A DNA stretch of 13,538 nt from an uncultured Lachnospiraceae bacterium (GTDB taxonomy: Bacteria; Bacillota; Clostridia; Lachnospirales; Lachnospiraceae), in assembly GCA_910586725.1 (NCBI GenBank), contig CAJUJL010000058.1:1-13538 (forward strand), in the 5' to 3' direction. Below the pieces are notes generated by a model. That model was not told the origin of the DNA and ran no database searches. It saw only the letters and a program-made list of their open reading frames with translations. This document shows, one piece after another, positions 10,999 to 13,538 of this stretch. The translations under genes were made by a program, and so were the position numbers. The first letter of the stretch is position 1; each line of letters starts with the position of its first letter.

Positions 10999-11889
10999 AT
11001 GGCAGATAATAAAAAGTATTATTATTTAAAACTGAAAGAAAGCTTTTTTGACTCTGAAAGCATGAAATTGTTACAGGGAATGCAGGATGGATATTTGTAT
11101 AGCGACATACTTCTAAAATTATATCTACAGAGCCTACGACAGGAAGGGCGCCTGATGTACAGAGACATTATTCCCTATACGCCAAATATGATTGCCACTG
11201 TGACCGGCCATCAGGTAGGCACGGTAGAGAAGGCGATGAAGATTTTTGAGCAGATGGGATTTGTGGAAATTTTGGACAATGGAGCGATCTACATGATGGA
11301 TATTCAGAACTTTATCGGTCAGAGCTCCAGCGAAGGCGACAGAAAGAGGGCGTACCGAAATCTGATCAATGCCGAAAAAATAAAGCTTTCAGAAAATTCG
11401 GATGCGACAAATGGTGAGACAAACATCGGACAAATGTCCGCCCAAATGTCCGACATTCATCCACCAGAGATTAGAGATAAGAGATTAGAGATTAGAGATA
11501 AGAATATTATAAATACTTTTGTTCAGAACTCTGACAAGCAGACTTCTGAACTGGAAGCGGATGTCGAAGCGCTTATATTGAACGATGGGACGGAATGGAG
11601 ACCTCCAGAAGCATTATTCGCAGAATACGTAAGACTCTATCCAAACGTGGATGTAGAGCAACAGTTCAACGAGATGCGGGGATGGTGTCTGTCGAATCCA
11701 CAAAAGCGAAAAACACTAAGAGGCATTAAGCGGTTCATTAACTCCTGGCTAGCGAGAGAGCAGGACAAGGGAGTAAGGACCGTTAGCAATAATGCCAGGA
11801 GCGGAAACAGTTTTAACTGTTTTCCGCAGCGAGAATATGATTATGGGGAATTGGAAGAGAAGCTGTTAAATGCGCAAGGGAAAGATTAA
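10999..11889 (+). CDS. Phage replisome organizer / DnaD-like replication initiation protein
   Basis: ATG at 10999 follows TAGGAG, 9 bases after the SbcDC stop. The N-terminal 120 residues (YYYLKLKESFFDSESMKLLQ, DILLKLYLQSLRQEGRL, TVEKAMKIFEQMGFVEI) are the replisome-organizer winged-helix domain of Firmicutes phages, which binds the origin. A low-complexity linker at about 130-175 contains PPEIRDKRLEIRDKN, with matching DNA repeats. The C-terminal part (about 195-255, LYPNVDVEQQFNEMRGWCLS then GIKRFINSWLAREQD) fits the DnaD-type helical domain that recruits the helicase loader. It probably binds the repeats within its own gene. The assignment is confident; which host helicase loader it recruits is not shown. 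Confidence 0.92.
   Translation: MADNKKYYYLKLKESFFDSESMKLLQGMQDGYLYSDILLKLYLQSLRQEGRLMYRDIIPYTPNMIATVTGHQVGTVEKAMKIFEQMGFVEILDNGAIYMMDIQNFIGQSSSEGDRKRAYRNLINAEKIKLSENSDATNGETNIGQMSAQMSDIHPPEIRDKRLEIRDKNIINTFVQNSDKQTSELEADVEALILNDGTEWRPPEALFAEYVRLYPNVDVEQQFNEMRGWCLSNPQKRKTLRGIKRFINSWLAREQDKGVRTVSNNARSGNSFNCFPQREYDYGELEEKLLNAQGKD
11427..11520 (+). other. Candidate replication origin inside the replisome organizer gene
   Basis: CGGACAAATGTCCG (11427-11440) is a 6-bp-arm palindrome. Its right half AAATGTCCG recurs at 11444-11452. A 21-base unit starting GAGATTAGAGATAA occurs at 11467-11487 and 11488-11508, with the first 16 bases identical. A short AT-rich stretch (11503-11520) follows. Repeats plus an AT-rich element within the organizer gene is the arrangement known for several Firmicutes phage origins. 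Confidence 0.5.
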
Positions 11890-11916
11890 GGGTATGGTAA
11901 GAGGCAGACCGTAATC

Positions 11917-11991
11917 ATGAAAAAACAGTGGAAAAGAGAGTTTTTTATGTTTTTCGATTCCAACATAAAGGAGGCGCCTAATGGATTATAA
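11917..11991 (+). CDS. 24-aa micro-ORF overlapping the PcfK gene start
   Basis: ATG at 11917 encodes MKKQWKREFFMFFDSNIKEA followed by PNGL and stops inside the next gene. There is no clear Shine-Dalgarno site. It could be a leader peptide, but the support is weak. Confidence 0.2.
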   Translation: MKKQWKREFFMFFDSNIKEAPNGL

Positions 11992-13027
11992 AAAGATTAG
12001 TGGAAACGAAGTATCAGAACAGAGCAAAGAAGCATTGCAGTCTGAAATCTGGAAAGAGGCACGGAAAGTCATTAAAACTGAAATTGTACATTTTACAGAT
12101 ATGCCAGAAATCTTTGATTTTGAAGCGGTGAAAATGAGCAAGAATGACGGCATTTATGGAATTATGTGGGGGAGGCTGGTAAGAGACTATCTTAAAACGG
12201 CGTATTTCGGGGAAGCTGCCGAAGCAGAGATTGTTTCGGAGGGTGTTACATATAAAGTCCTGAACCGCGGAGAGGTAACCGCTTTCTATGATGCGGACGG
12301 CAATACCCTATTTGATGTGGAAAATAAGCGGCTTGAAAAAGAGTATGGTCGGCTGGTACAGAAGAATCCTCCGGCAGATCCGGAAAATGAAAGCCCTAAT
12401 GGCCTTGGTTCTAATGCGGAGGAAACTGCGGAACCGGATGGGGATAAAGAGAATGTTGCCGGAGATGCTCCTGAAGACAGGGCAGATGATAAATCTGGGA
12501 ATGCGCCGGCCAAGGCTGCTGACGCGGAAAAAAAAGCTTCTGCAAAGCAGACGGCAAAGGAAAAGCTGGAGAAAGAGCTGAAAGGCGACAAAAATAAGAA
12601 TTTTGCAGAGCCTGTGATCGGATACCTGCTTGGGCGGTGCGCAGAGGATGAAGGCCTCTCCCAAGATGTGGCACAGGAACACAAAACCTGGAAGAAATGC
12701 GTTGATTATATTTATAAACAAGCCAGGAAACAGGCGGTCGGCAATAAGGCGGCTGTCCGTGATGATGTAGTTTACGAATGGGCAGAGGATTATTACCACA
12801 AGGATGATAAGGCTGAGGAAGCAGAAAAAGCCAGGAAAGAAGCTGATAGAAAAGAAAAGCAGAAAAAAGCGGCGGCTGATAGGACGTCCAAAGCGAAAAA
12901 GAATCCGGCTAAGGCAACCCAGGCGCTAGAAAAGAAAGAGGATAAGCCGAAAGAGCAGCCCAAACCGAAGAAAAACAATAAGGACATGGAGGGACAGCTT
13001 GATATGTTCTCTATGATGGGGATGTAG
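11981..13027 (+). CDS. PcfK-domain protein with C-terminal clamp-binding motif
   Basis: ATG 11981 follows AAGGAGGCG. The 348-aa product has an N-terminal domain of unknown type (1-125), an acidic Ala/Glu/Asp linker (about 128-185), and the PcfK-like helical domain at about 190-285 (EKLEKELKGDKNKNFAEPVI, then GYLLGRCAEDEGLSQDV and YIYKQARKQAVG). A Lys/Glu-rich coiled tail follows. The last residues include QLDMF (339-343), a good match to the beta sliding-clamp binding consensus (QLxLF/QLDLF). PcfK was first named from the pCF10 conjugative plasmid and is widespread in Firmicutes phages, usually beside PcfJ, as here. Its biochemical role is not settled; tethering to the replication clamp is inferred from the motif. 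Confidence 0.82.
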   Translation: MDYKKISGNEVSEQSKEALQSEIWKEARKVIKTEIVHFTDMPEIFDFEAVKMSKNDGIYGIMWGRLVRDYLKTAYFGEAAEAEIVSEGVTYKVLNRGEVTAFYDADGNTLFDVENKRLEKEYGRLVQKNPPADPENESPNGLGSNAEETAEPDGDKENVAGDAPEDRADDKSGNAPAKAADAEKKASAKQTAKEKLEKELKGDKNKNFAEPVIGYLLGRCAEDEGLSQDVAQEHKTWKKCVDYIYKQARKQAVGNKAAVRDDVVYEWAEDYYHKDDKAEEAEKARKEADRKEKQKKAAADRTSKAKKNPAKATQALEKKEDKPKEQPKPKKNNKDMEGQLDMFSMMGM

Positions 13028-13040
13028 GGGGGCAGCATGA

Positions 13041-13505
13041 ATGATAAAGAGAGCGCTAAAAGCAATACCGGTTCCAAGAGCCGACGCCCAGCAGATTCAC
13101 AAGACCGCAATAGGGGGTAAGGATATACGCGGGGTTATTATATCCCAAAAGAAAAGAGTCGAGGCAGAGGAAACGTTGATCCTTAATGTATATCAGGCAA
13201 GCGGAAGGAACAAACAGGATATATCCCTGTTATTCAGAGTATTTTGCCAGAAGAATGATTATATAACATTTGAAGTTGATTGCAACAAGTGGAGAACAGG
13301 AGCGCTGCTATATCTGATATGCAGAGACAGTGGATGGAGCGAATACTGGTGGAATTACCATCAGTTAGAATTTTTGACAGCCAAGGATGCTAAAAGAGTT
13401 GAAAGTACACTTCGTAGATGGAATCACAACAACATGGAGTATGGGGAAAGAGTGGCATTTACCCTCTTCGACCAATACCAGCATGTTGTTTGGCAAATTA
13501 AATGA
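13041..13505 (+). CDS. PcfJ-like protein, N-terminal part only
   Basis: ATG 13041 has GTAGGGGGGC 8 bases upstream. The 154-aa product resembles the N-terminal region of PcfJ-type proteins as I remember them: KAIPVPRADAQQIHKTA, TLILNVYQASGR, LLFRVFCQKNDYITFEVDCN, KWRTGALL and WWNYHQLEF. It follows PcfK as PcfJ genes usually do. PcfJ is normally much longer, so this is either a shortened version or a gene split by a stop at 13503-13505; only 33 bases remain in the window. A second ATG at 13037 in another frame gives a 27-codon ORF (MNDKESAKSN...) with equal claim to the ribosome binding site, which may indicate a frameshift near the start. Confidence 0.6.
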   Translation: MIKRALKAIPVPRADAQQIHKTAIGGKDIRGVIISQKKRVEAEETLILNVYQASGRNKQDISLLFRVFCQKNDYITFEVDCNKWRTGALLYLICRDSGWSEYWWNYHQLEFLTAKDAKRVESTLRRWNHNNMEYGERVAFTLFDQYQHVVWQIK

Positions 13506-13538
13506 TGCTTTCAGCGTCACATTAAATGTAGCCATTTT

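Noticed and set aside
11467..11508. Tandem repeats considered as a CRISPR array
   Set aside because: Two adjoining 21-base units without spacers, in frame within a coding linker, are not a CRISPR array.
12286..13110. Several minus-strand ORFs opposite the PcfK gene
   Set aside because: They are Ser/Ala/Phe-rich complements of the Lys/Glu/Ala-rich coding strand and lack starts with ribosome binding sites.
1..13538. Insertion sequence, integrase, tRNA or attachment site
   Set aside because: No transposase or recombinase frame, no cloverleaf, and no repeat resembling an attachment core next to a tRNA was seen. Mobility is inferred from gene content only.

Overview
The window looks like part of a mobile element, most likely the early and replication region of a prophage, phage-plasmid or integrative element, from a Firmicute of the Lachnospiraceae/Clostridia type. 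The grounds are strong Shine-Dalgarno sites (AGGAGG type), several TTG and GTG starts, consensus sigma-A promoters, and gene families typical of that group's elements: XRE regulators, a DUF5688 protein, a phage replisome organizer, PcfK and the N-terminal part of PcfJ. No rRNA, tRNA, CRISPR array or transposase is visible. No stretch above about 300 bases lacks a gene.

Region 1 (about 1-3800) is a mosaic of very small genes. On the + strand are fragments of a small-gene operon: HTH proteins, single-TM or charged micro-proteins, and unknown proteins of about 50 aa. A divergent repressor unit (repressor 324-656 on the minus strand, promoter pair and operators 678-756, small gene 790-939 on the plus strand) sits between two copies of a short coding repeat (87-117 and 1024-1054). 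A second block on the minus strand (about 3257 down to 1263) holds an HTH plus PBECR-like nuclease pair, a promoter-driven structured small RNA with its own terminator, and an antitoxin plus PemK/MazF toxin pair. The same stretch carries an unknown 74-aa protein and leftover 3' ends of other HTH genes. A 42-bp direct repeat (1387-1428 and 3375-3416) brackets this block.

Region 2 (about 3830-6154) carries a small acidic protein, a small zinc-ribbon protein, a 27-bp-arm inverted repeat with tandem 11-mers, a DUF5688 protein and a secreted lytic transglycosylase. It ends in a decayed HTH fragment and a hairpin.

Region 3 (about 6155-13505) is a co-directional DNA-metabolism operon. It encodes a protein with two zinc-binding CxxC pairs, a single-chain SbcD-SbcC (Mre11-Rad50) nuclease/ATPase fusion, a phage replisome organizer with origin-like repeats inside its gene, a PcfK-domain protein ending in a sliding-clamp-binding motif, and a short PcfJ-like protein. 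Together they suggest replication initiation coupled to end processing or recombination.

The parts most worth a second look are the HTH/PBECR nuclease/small RNA module, the repeat-bounded swapping of toxin-antitoxin cassettes between HTH gene tails, and the SbcD-SbcC fusion with a non-canonical hook.
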